A DNA stretch of 7,835 bases from a candidate division WWE3 bacterium (GTDB lineage: Bacteria; Patescibacteriota; WWE3; UBA101185; UBA10185): assembly GCA_003564915.1 (NCBI GenBank), contig PXDX01000030.1, positions 1 to 7,835 on the forward strand, written 5' to 3'. Position numbers and translations under genes: made by a program. The notes beneath the pieces were generated by a model that did no database searches, was not told the origin of the DNA, and saw nothing but the letters and a program-made list of their open reading frames with translations. Shown here in pieces: positions 1-5,798 of the stretch (position 1 is its first letter; each line of letters starts with the position of its first letter).

Positions 1-771
1 GAAGAAGTTGATCTGGCCGCGAAGGGATCTCTGCCGAATCTACTCACAGTAGGTGATATTAGAGGTGAGCTTCATTCCCACACGGATTTTTCGGATGGAT
101 TGGATACAATGGAGGCCATGGTCGAAGCAGCCTCCGAGAGGGGATACTCCTATTTTGGGATTTCCGATCATGCTCCCAGCGTGACATCCCGCGGATATAA
201 AGAAGTGAAGAAAATCATTGATGATCAAATCGCCCAAGTTAGAAAGTTGGACAAAAAGTATCCTGACATGAAGATTCTTTTTGGATACGAGGTAAATATC
301 CTAGCGGATGCTTCATTGTCACTTCCTGATGATTTTTTGGAGAAGCTGGATTTTGTTATTGCCAGTATACATACATCATTGGATCAAGATCGTGTACAAA
401 TTATGAAAAGGCTTCGGAAGGCCTTAAAACACCCTTTAGTTGATATTATAGGACATCCTTCAGGCCGTCTTTTAGGTGAAAGAGATTCTCTGGATATTGA
501 TTGGTCCAGCTTTCTTGAGGAAGTACTCAAAAATAATAAGATTTTGGAAATCAATTCGCAGCCTCACCGGCTTGATCTACCTTACGATCTGGTCAAAGAG
601 GCCAAAGATAAAGGCATTAGGCTTATTATAAATTCAGATGCTCATAGCGTAGATACTTTATATTACATAGAGCATGGAGTTTGCGTAGCGCGTAGGGGGT
701 GGTGTGAAAAAGGAGATGTGTTGAATACTTTACGATTAGAGGATTTTCTGGGAGAATTGGGTATAAATTAA
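1..771 (+). CDS. polX: DNA polymerase X family, C-terminal PHP phosphoesterase domain (5' truncated by window)
   Basis: The frame is open from base 1 to a TAA stop, giving 256 residues of a protein that starts upstream; internal TTG or ATG codons near 100-109 are not the true start. The visible part is a complete PHP domain. Its metal-ligand motifs appear in order: HSHTDFSDG (H25, H27), ISDHA (D56, H57), GYEVNI (E97), ASIH (H124), GHPSGRLL (H152), LEIN (E183) and NSDAH (D213, H215). The lead-in, LPNLL then DIRGELH, resembles the linker joining the nucleotidyltransferase part of bacterial PolX to its PHP domain, so I favour PolX over a free-standing PHP enzyme. In that family the polymerase fills short gaps during base excision repair and the PHP domain is a Mn-dependent 3'-5' exonuclease or 3'-phosphatase. 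All ligands are present, so the domain should be active. The polymerase part is outside the window, so a histidinol-phosphatase-like protein cannot be fully excluded. Confidence 0.87.
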   Translation, partial: EEVDLAAKGSLPNLLTVGDIRGELHSHTDFSDGLDTMEAMVEAASERGYSYFGISDHAPSVTSRGYKEVKKIIDDQIAQVRKLDKKYPDMKILFGYEVNILADASLSLPDDFLEKLDFVIASIHTSLDQDRVQIMKRLRKALKHPLVDIIGHPSGRLLGERDSLDIDWSSFLEEVLKNNKILEINSQPHRLDLPYDLVKEAKDKGIRLIINSDAHSVDTLYYIEHGVCVARRGWCEKGDVLNTLRLEDFLGELGIN

Positions 772-783
772 TTGGTTATTTTT

Positions 784-790
784 AAGGAGA
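784..790 (+). promoter_or_regulatory. Shine-Dalgarno sequence of lemA
   Basis: AAGGAGA lies 4 bases before the lemA ATG, in the 23-base gap after polX. It is the clearest ribosome binding site in the first half of the window and fixes the lemA start. It shows that this organism uses Shine-Dalgarno initiation, which makes its absence at gatC, polA and the last gene meaningful. Confidence 0.75.
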
Positions 791-794
791 GTTT

Positions 795-1349
795 ATGGAA
801 ATACTATATGTTCTTTTAGCTATAGCTATAATCGTTGGTTTTTATGTTGTAGCGGTCTATAACCGGCTTGCCCGCTCTTTGGTGCGCATGGACGAGGCTT
901 GGAGTCAGATTGATGTTCAACTCAAAAGAAGAGTTGATTTGATTCCAAATCTAGTAGAAACGGTCAAAGGATATGCTGCACACGAAAAGGAAGTTTTTCA
1001 GCGGGTTACTGAGGCACGTTCTGCTTTAATGAGTGCTTCTAGTGTTTCGGAAGCCGAGGAGGCCGATATTCAACTTACCACCGCGCTAAAATCACTTTTT
1101 GCCGTAGCAGAAGCTTACCCTGAACTAAAAGCTCAGGAAGGTTTCATAAATCTTCAAAAAGAGCTTTCCGATACTGAAGACAAGGTTGCTTACTCGAGAC
1201 AATTCTATAACTCTGTCGTGCGGGATTATAACTCGATGATCGTAACTTTTCCCACAAGTGTTATAGCTGGAATATTCGGCTACGATAGAAAACCTTTTTT
1301 TGAGGTCAAAGAAGAGGAAAGAGAAGCGATCAAAGTAGACTTTTCTTAA
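795..1349 (+). CDS. lemA: LemA family membrane-anchored protein
   Basis: The protein has 184 residues, the usual LemA size. One hydrophobic segment (about residues 3-22) is followed at once by the basic, helical LemA domain. Family hallmarks are visible: the stretch after the membrane segment beginning YNRLARSLVRMDEAWSQI, the core RRVDLIPNLVETVKGYA (residues 45-61), FYNSVVRDYN (about 137-146) and the closing FPTSVIAGIFGY (152-163). A single N-terminal anchor with a long coiled helical bundle outside the membrane is expected. There is no lipobox cysteine. The molecular role of LemA is not settled. It is widely conserved and often sits next to htpX, as here, where htpX begins 14 bases after the stop. 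The ATG is supported by a strong Shine-Dalgarno sequence. I see no convincing promoter directly upstream, so it is probably co-transcribed with polX and htpX. Confidence 0.92.
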   Translation: MEILYVLLAIAIIVGFYVVAVYNRLARSLVRMDEAWSQIDVQLKRRVDLIPNLVETVKGYAAHEKEVFQRVTEARSALMSASSVSEAEEADIQLTTALKSLFAVAEAYPELKAQEGFINLQKELSDTEDKVAYSRQFYNSVVRDYNSMIVTFPTSVIAGIFGYDRKPFFEVKEEEREAIKVDFS

Positions 1350-1363
1350 GTGCGGCAACAAAA

Positions 1364-2269
1364 ATGTCCACTTTTTATGATCAGATAGCTCAAAACAAGA
1401 GGTCCTCCTATGTAATAATGGTTCTTTTTGTAGTTGTTCTTGCCCTTATAGGATATTTTATAGATTTTATCTATGACGGGGGGTTCTTTTTTACCGGTCT
1501 TGCCTTTATTATAGCCGGATTGATGGGCTTTATCAGTTATTATAACTCCGATAAAATTATTCTCTCTTTATCCGGAGCAAAAAAGATAGAAAAGGGAAGC
1601 GGAGCGGATATACATAATCTTGTTCAAAATATTTCTATAGCTTCAGGGCTTCCTAAACCAAGGATCTATTACATAAGGGATTCATCAATGAACGCTTTTG
1701 CGACAGGAAGAAACCTTGAAAACGGTGTCATTTGTTTTACTACAGGAATCCTACAAAAGCTGGATAAACGGGAACTCGAAGGAGTAATTGCTCACGAGAT
1801 GTCTCATATAGGAAATTACGACATTAGACTGATGTCCATAGTAAGCGTTTTGGTGGGGTCCATAGCTCTTATATCGGATTTTTTTACCAGAGGGCTTATA
1901 TATTCAGGTGGACGGCGGGGGAGAAGAAAGGAAGCGTTTTCCCATCCAATAATGTTCATTATAGGACTCGCTTTGATTATTTTGAGCCCCTTAGTGGCAA
2001 GATTGATTAAATTAGCCTTGGGCAGGCATAGAGAATTTCTTGCCGATGCAACCGCCGTGGAAATCACCCGTAATCCCAGAGGCTTAGCCAACGCCTTGAG
2101 AAGATTGAGCGAGGACAAGGAAATTCTTAAGAGTGCAAATGGAGCCACCGCACATCTTTTTATAGTTAACCCCCTTAAATCTTCTTCCGGAAAAGGGAAC
2201 CGGATTGCCAATCTTTTTAGCACTCATCCTCCGATAGAAGAAAGGGTGCGAAGGTTGGAGGCAATGTAA
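1364..2269 (+). CDS. htpX: HtpX-type membrane zinc metalloprotease (M48 family)
   Basis: The product has 301 residues, typical of HtpX. Two hydrophobic segments lie at about residues 16-35 and 41-60. The protease domain carries the zinc motif HEMSH (H144, E145, H148) and the downstream third ligand in GRHREFLADA (E224). Two more hydrophobic stretches (about 157-172 and 196-217) sit between these motifs, as usual for HtpX. The C-terminal LFSTHPPIEERVRRL is a family signature. In known members HtpX is an inner-membrane protease that degrades misfolded membrane proteins under stress. All catalytic residues are present. The basic loop GGRRGRRKE (182-190) is probably cytoplasmic. The ATG has no Shine-Dalgarno sequence: the 14-base gap after lemA reads only GTGCGGCAACAAAA. 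Translation may rely on coupling to lemA or on the A-rich stretch before the start. Confidence 0.94.
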   Translation: MSTFYDQIAQNKRSSYVIMVLFVVVLALIGYFIDFIYDGGFFFTGLAFIIAGLMGFISYYNSDKIILSLSGAKKIEKGSGADIHNLVQNISIASGLPKPRIYYIRDSSMNAFATGRNLENGVICFTTGILQKLDKRELEGVIAHEMSHIGNYDIRLMSIVSVLVGSIALISDFFTRGLIYSGGRRGRRKEAFSHPIMFIIGLALIILSPLVARLIKLALGRHREFLADATAVEITRNPRGLANALRRLSEDKEILKSANGATAHLFIVNPLKSSSGKGNRIANLFSTHPPIEERVRRLEAM

Positions 2270-2297
2270 TAACTTTCTTATCAGCTTATTTTGGTAT

Positions 2298-2303
2298 TAT
2301 AAT
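2298..2303 (+). promoter_or_regulatory. -10 element of the gatC promoter (predicted leaderless start)
   Basis: A perfect TATAAT lies in the 40-base gap between htpX and gatC, and its last base is separated from the gatC ATG by exactly 6 bases (CTTAGA). A normal distance to the start point puts +1 on the A of the ATG. The -35 region is weak: TTCTTA at 2275-2280 with a 17-base spacer matches TTGACA at only 3 of 6 positions. An overlapping TGGTATTAT at 2292-2300 could act as an extended -10. No Shine-Dalgarno sequence is present. Confidence 0.65.
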
Positions 2304-2309
2304 CTTAGA

Positions 2310-2606
2310 ATGAGTACGATCAGTAAATCCACAGTAGAACACGTGGCGGTATTATGCTCTTTAACGTTGTCAGAAAAAGAAAAAGAAAGGCTTGAAAGCA
2401 TGCTCTCGGAAACCGTGGACTTTATAGGAGTTTTGGAAGAGCTGGATACAAACAGTGTACCCGAAACCTATCAGGTTATCGGTACGACTAATGTATTTCA
2501 AAAGAGTGATAGAGTTTCTGTTTCTTTGGATCGTAAGGAAGCCTTATCCAATGCAGCCAAAATAAAGAATGGGAAATTTGTTACGGGGGCGGTTTTTGAC
2601 CGTTAA
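2310..2606 (+). CDS. gatC: Asp/Glu-tRNA amidotransferase subunit C
   Basis: This 98-residue protein has the normal GatC length and layout. An N-terminal helical hairpin (VEHVAVLCSLTLSEKEKERLESML, in two parts around residues 9-32) is followed by VLEELDT (41-47), the TNVFQKSDR segment (about 60-68) that wraps around GatA, and a C-terminal EALSNAAK...NGKFV region that contacts GatB. GatC is the small subunit that stabilises the GatA-GatB complex. The complex converts mischarged Glu-tRNA(Gln) and/or Asp-tRNA(Asn) to Gln-tRNA(Gln) and Asn-tRNA(Asn). It is the first gene of the gat operon, with gatA 6 bases downstream. The start fits the GatC N-terminus and sits 6 bases after a perfect -10 box, with no ribosome binding site. 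The mRNA is therefore probably leaderless. Confidence 0.93.
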   Translation: MSTISKSTVEHVAVLCSLTLSEKEKERLESMLSETVDFIGVLEELDTNSVPETYQVIGTTNVFQKSDRVSVSLDRKEALSNAAKIKNGKFVTGAVFDR

Positions 2607-2612
2607 CGGCGC

Positions 2613-4040
2613 ATGGGACTTAATGAACTTACAATAAGGCAAGCGACCGAAGGCTTGAAGAAAAGGGATTTTACTTCTCGGGAGTTGGTGGAAGAATGCT
2701 TGAATCATATTGAAAAAATCGATCCGCAGATAAAAGCTTTTATAACAGTGACAACCGACTACGCTTTGGAGGCGGCGAATCGAGCGGATTCCTTAATATC
2801 TTCTGAAGGTGAAAAAGCTTTTAACAAAAAGCCCCTTCTCGGAATACCATACGCTTCAAAAGATAATTTTTGCACCAAAGGAATTAGGACAACCGCAGGA
2901 TCAAAGATCCTTGAAGATTTTGTACCTCCGTATGAGTCTACTGTAACAAAAAAACTTGAAGAAGCCGGATCAGTTCTTGTAGGTAAGACCAATATGGATG
3001 CATTTGCCCACGGATCCTCGACTGAGGAGTCGGATTTTTTTACTACTAAGAACCCATGGGATCTTCAGAGAGTTCCTGGCGGATCCTCCGGCGGTTCGGC
3101 AGCCGCAGTCATATCTGATATGTGTATATTTGCTATTGGAAGTGAAACAGGGGGAAGTATCAGGGGACCGGCTTCGTGGTGCGGTGTTACCGGATTAAAG
3201 CCTACCTATGGACGTGTGAGCAGATATGGATTGATAGCTATGGCCTCATCTACGGACTCTCCCGGACCTATAACAAAAAACGCCGAGGACGCTGCGTTGG
3301 TTCTGTCCGTTTTGGCAGGTAAAGATCCGTTAGATGCAACTTCTTCCCCAAATGATGTGAAGGATTTTACCGCTCTTTCAAAGGAGTCGCTTAACGGCTT
3401 GAGGATCGGGAAACCCAAATCTTACTTTGATCTCGATATTCAGCTGGATGTAAGAAAGAAAATGGAAGATTTTTTGGAATTTCTTGAGTCGCAGGGAGCT
3501 GAGATCATTGATTTAGATTTAATGGATCCAAAATACTCTATTGCCGTATATACTATACTTCAGAGATCAGAGGTATCCTCAAACCTAGCTCGTTTTGACG
3601 GCATTCGTTTTGGTAGAGATCGTGACAACTTCAATTTTGAAAATAAAAAAAGAATGATGTTGGGAGCTTACACCCTCAGTTCCGGCTACTATGAAGCCTA
3701 TTATGCTAGAGCGCAGAAAGTACGAACACTAATCATCCGAGACTTTGAAGAGGCCTTCAGCAAAGTTGATATATTAGTAGGTCCCTCAATGCCTTGCGTA
3801 GCCCCTGAATTGGGTGAAAGTAAGGATCAACCGATGTTTGGTGAGATGATGGATGTTCTGACCGAACCAAGTACCATAGCGGGTTTGTGCGGCATAACCG
3901 TTCCTGTAGGATTGAGCGGCCAAGGTCTCCCTGTTGGAGCGCAAATAATATCTGATAGGTTTGATGAAAAGATAATATTAGATATTGCCCGTTACTATCA
4001 AGAAAGTACTTCTTTTCATCAAGGAAGACCTTCTGTATGA
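2613..4040 (+). CDS. gatA: Asp/Glu-tRNA amidotransferase subunit A (glutaminase)
   Basis: The product has 475 residues and the amidase-signature fold. By alignment from memory with Staphylococcus aureus GatA, the Ser-cisSer-Lys triad is K83 (in ASKDNFCTKG), S158 (in VPGGSSGGSAAA) and nucleophile S182 (in GSETGGSIRGPAS). The spacings of 99 and 24 residues match the known K79/S154/S178. Other family blocks are VGKTNMDAFAHGSSTE (about 123-138), GLKPTYGRVSRYGL (194-207), LSSGYYEAYYARAQKVR (355-371) and GLPVGAQII (438-446). GatA hydrolyses glutamine, and the ammonia is channelled to GatB for transfer to the aminoacyl-tRNA. Two conserved positions differ from the usual DTGGSIRQPA: Glu178 for Asp and Gly185 for Gln. 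The segment before the catalytic lysine is also unusual (YASKDN rather than IAIKDN). No Shine-Dalgarno sequence precedes the ATG, and the 6-base gap after gatC suggests coupling. The stop overlaps the next ATG as ATGA. Confidence 0.96.
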   Translation: MGLNELTIRQATEGLKKRDFTSRELVEECLNHIEKIDPQIKAFITVTTDYALEAANRADSLISSEGEKAFNKKPLLGIPYASKDNFCTKGIRTTAGSKILEDFVPPYESTVTKKLEEAGSVLVGKTNMDAFAHGSSTEESDFFTTKNPWDLQRVPGGSSGGSAAAVISDMCIFAIGSETGGSIRGPASWCGVTGLKPTYGRVSRYGLIAMASSTDSPGPITKNAEDAALVLSVLAGKDPLDATSSPNDVKDFTALSKESLNGLRIGKPKSYFDLDIQLDVRKKMEDFLEFLESQGAEIIDLDLMDPKYSIAVYTILQRSEVSSNLARFDGIRFGRDRDNFNFENKKRMMLGAYTLSSGYYEAYYARAQKVRTLIIRDFEEAFSKVDILVGPSMPCVAPELGESKDQPMFGEMMDVLTEPSTIAGLCGITVPVGLSGQGLPVGAQIISDRFDEKIILDIARYYQESTSFHQGRPSV

Positions 4041-4441
4041 GTGTGTTTTTGGATCTAATTTCTTTGCTTTCCACCAGAAAAACCTTTCAAAGGAGAGAGG
4101 TTCCGGCGCATATATCACAAAAGATTAAAGAAAGATGGAATAATGAAGTCGAGACCGCCTTGAAGGGAGGAAAACCTTCTCAACTTAAACAGTCGCTCAT
4201 CTTGGCGGACAAATTGCTGGATAACGCTTTGGGAGCTATAGTTAAAGGTTCAAAGATGTCGGAAAGACTTAAAAACGCAAAACATTTATATGAGTGGGAA
4301 GATTACGACAGGATATGGAAAGCACACAAAGTTAGAAACGCTTTAGTGCATGATCTGCAATACGAACCCAATCATTTGGTCTTAAAAGAAGCCATTCATA
4401 ATTTGGAAAAAGGTCTCAAAGAGATAGGAGTTAAAGTATGA
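4037..4441 (+). CDS. Small HEPN-like protein of unknown function embedded in the gat operon
   Basis: This 134-residue protein is not a Gat subunit. It looks wholly alpha-helical, with no membrane segment, signal peptide or cysteines. The C-terminal part reads WKAHKVRNALVHDL (94-107), followed by an amphipathic helix ending EKGLKEIGV. The R100-N101-x3-H105 motif (R-x4-H) fits the RNA-cleaving centre of HEPN domains. Upstream helices around LADKLLDNAL (56-65) and MSERLKNA (74-81) suit the four-helix HEPN bundle. From memory, similar small proteins with a WxxHxxRNxxxH block are common hypothetical proteins in Patescibacteria; their role is unknown to me. No adjacent MNT nucleotidyltransferase or other toxin-antitoxin partner is visible. 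The ATG overlaps the gatA stop and the TGA overlaps the gatB start, both by 4 bases, so it should be made together with GatA and GatB. AAGGA lies 11 bases before the ATG, a rather long spacing. Many HEPN proteins act on tRNA or rRNA, but nuclease activity here is inference. Confidence 0.8.
   Translation: MSVFLDLISLLSTRKTFQRREVPAHISQKIKERWNNEVETALKGGKPSQLKQSLILADKLLDNALGAIVKGSKMSERLKNAKHLYEWEDYDRIWKAHKVRNALVHDLQYEPNHLVLKEAIHNLEKGLKEIGVKV
4426..4430 (+). promoter_or_regulatory. Shine-Dalgarno sequence of gatB
   Basis: AGGAG with a 7-base spacer precedes the gatB ATG and lies inside the last codons of the HEPN-like gene. With the ATGA overlap it favours coupled re-initiation and supports ATG 4438 as the gatB start. 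Confidence 0.75.
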
Positions 4442-5775
4442 AACAGAATATAGGCTCTAAAAAAGAATTGTTGGGGGATTACGGTTTAGTCTTAGGGATA
4501 GAGATCCATTTACATGTGAAAACGCAAATGAAAATGTTTTGTGGATGCTCTAACACAGATCTCTTTGATGCTGAGCCAAATACGAGAGTTTGCCCTGTTT
4601 GTCTTGGTATGCCGGGAGCACTTCCGGTACCGAATAAAGAAGCTGTAGAGAAAACACAGCTTTTGGGTCTGGCATTGAGTTGTGAAATAAACAAACACTC
4701 ATATTTTGATCGAAAGCACTATTTTTATCCCGATCTTCCAAAGGGTTTTCAGATCAGCCAATATAAGGAACCCCTTTGTAAAGGAGGTATTGTTAGGCTG
4801 CAATCAGGAAACGGGATTCTTCTGGAGAGAATTCATTTGGAAGAAGATACAGCTAAATCCTTTCATGAGGGGGAAGAAACTTTTTTAGACTTTAATAAAT
4901 CAGGTGTTCCGTTAATTGAAATGGTGACCAAACCGATGATCTATTCCGTTGGGGATGCCTTGGAGTTTGGAAGGGAGATACAAGAAATAGTACGCCATCT
5001 TGGTGTTGGGGATGCGAATATGGAGAAGGGGCAATTTCGTGTGGAGCCCAATATATCCTTAAGATCACCGCTTGAAGAGAAAGAGCAAAAGATTCCGGAA
5101 TACAAAGTGGAAGTCAAGAACATAAATTCGTTCAAGTTTATGGAGAAAGCAATTCTATCGGAAATAAAAAGGCAAAAAGAGATTTTGGACGCGGGAAAGA
5201 TACCGATTCAAGAGAACCGAGGGTATGACGAGGCCAAAGGCAAGACCGTACCTCAGAGAAGTAAGGAAGAAGCCCATGATTACAGGTATTTTCCCGAACC
5301 GGATATCCCTCCTATGAAATTCACATCCTCATACATAGAAGATTTAAAGAAAGAATTACCTAAACTGCCGGGTGAAATTAAAAAAAGATTGATTAGCAAG
5401 TACGATCTTGGTCAGCATGAAGCAGATGTTTTATACAACGAGGAACTAATCGAGCTTTTTGAAGAGACGGGGAACCTGATCCAAGATTATAAAAAAGTTG
5501 CTAATTTGCTGGTCAATAGGCCAGAACATAGAGATAAGACACCCGAGGAATTACTCTCCTACATAGCCAAGGAAAAGTCCAGAATTGATGATTCGGAGGC
5601 TTTACAACCGATAATTGATACTGTAATTGAGGAAAACAAGAGGATAGCGGATCAAGTAAGAGACGGAAAAGAAGAAGCAATCGAATTTTTAATTGGCCAG
5701 GTAATGAAAAAAACAAGAGGAAAAGCCGCTCCAAAGACAGTTCGCGAACTTCTAAGCGAAAAATTAACTGCCTGA
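4438..5775 (+). CDS. gatB: Asp/Glu-tRNA amidotransferase subunit B
   Basis: The product has 445 residues, slightly short for GatB (usually about 475) but intact at both ends. The N-terminal LVLGIEIHLHVKT block (17-29) is followed by the zinc cysteines C35, C37, C52 and C55 in MFCGCS and RVCPVCLGMPGALPVPN. Further core motifs are RIHLEEDTAK (131-140), DFNKSGVPLIEMVTKP (151-166), EVKNINSFKFMEKAI (225-239) and the hallmark RSKEEAHDYRYFPEPDIPP (274-292). The helical and YqeY-like tail that grips the tRNA ends in FLIGQVMKKTRGKAAP, so the C-terminus is complete. GatB phosphorylates the mischarged Glu or Asp on the tRNA with ATP and then amidates it using ammonia from GatA. The gene order gatC-gatA-x-gatB keeps the subunits together, with one gene inserted. 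No terminator follows, and the polA promoter lies within the last codons. Confidence 0.96.
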   Translation: MKQNIGSKKELLGDYGLVLGIEIHLHVKTQMKMFCGCSNTDLFDAEPNTRVCPVCLGMPGALPVPNKEAVEKTQLLGLALSCEINKHSYFDRKHYFYPDLPKGFQISQYKEPLCKGGIVRLQSGNGILLERIHLEEDTAKSFHEGEETFLDFNKSGVPLIEMVTKPMIYSVGDALEFGREIQEIVRHLGVGDANMEKGQFRVEPNISLRSPLEEKEQKIPEYKVEVKNINSFKFMEKAILSEIKRQKEILDAGKIPIQENRGYDEAKGKTVPQRSKEEAHDYRYFPEPDIPPMKFTSSYIEDLKKELPKLPGEIKKRLISKYDLGQHEADVLYNEELIELFEETGNLIQDYKKVANLLVNRPEHRDKTPEELLSYIAKEKSRIDDSEALQPIIDTVIEENKRIADQVRDGKEEAIEFLIGQVMKKTRGKAAPKTVRELLSEKLTA

Positions 5776-5792
5776 ATGCGTTTTGCTAATAT
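5764..5792 (+). promoter_or_regulatory. polA promoter overlapping the end of gatB (predicted leaderless start)
   Basis: A candidate -35, TTAACT (5764-5769, 4 of 6 matches to TTGACA), is followed after 17 bases by TAATAT (5787-5792), preceded by TGC to form an extended -10. The last base of the -10 is exactly 6 bases (AGAACT) from the polA GTG, so transcription should start on or next to the start codon. The -35 lies in gatB codons and the -10 in the 23-base gap. No Shine-Dalgarno sequence is present. Confidence 0.6.
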
Positions 5793-5798
5793 AGAACT

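Noticed and set aside
762..767. TATAAA near the end of polX as a -10 for lemA
   Set aside because: No acceptable -35 is found 16-18 bases upstream (GAGGAT region) and there is no TGn extension. Its position would suit a leadered, SD-containing mRNA, but the evidence is too thin to list as a promoter.
100..771. Reading the PHP gene as a complete 223-residue protein starting at TTG 100
   Set aside because: The frame is open upstream to base 1, and the first metal-binding motif (HSHTDFSDG) lies before that codon. The gene continues off the left edge.
2270..2309. Search for a terminator between htpX and gatC
   Set aside because: No stable hairpin with a T-run is present. Read-through from htpX into the gat operon remains possible alongside the gatC promoter.
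3757..4074. Long minus-strand open frames opposite gatA, lemA, htpX, gatB and polA
   Set aside because: They show no recognisable motifs, lie opposite strongly supported conserved genes, and have no promoter or ribosome binding site that I can see. They are antisense shadows.
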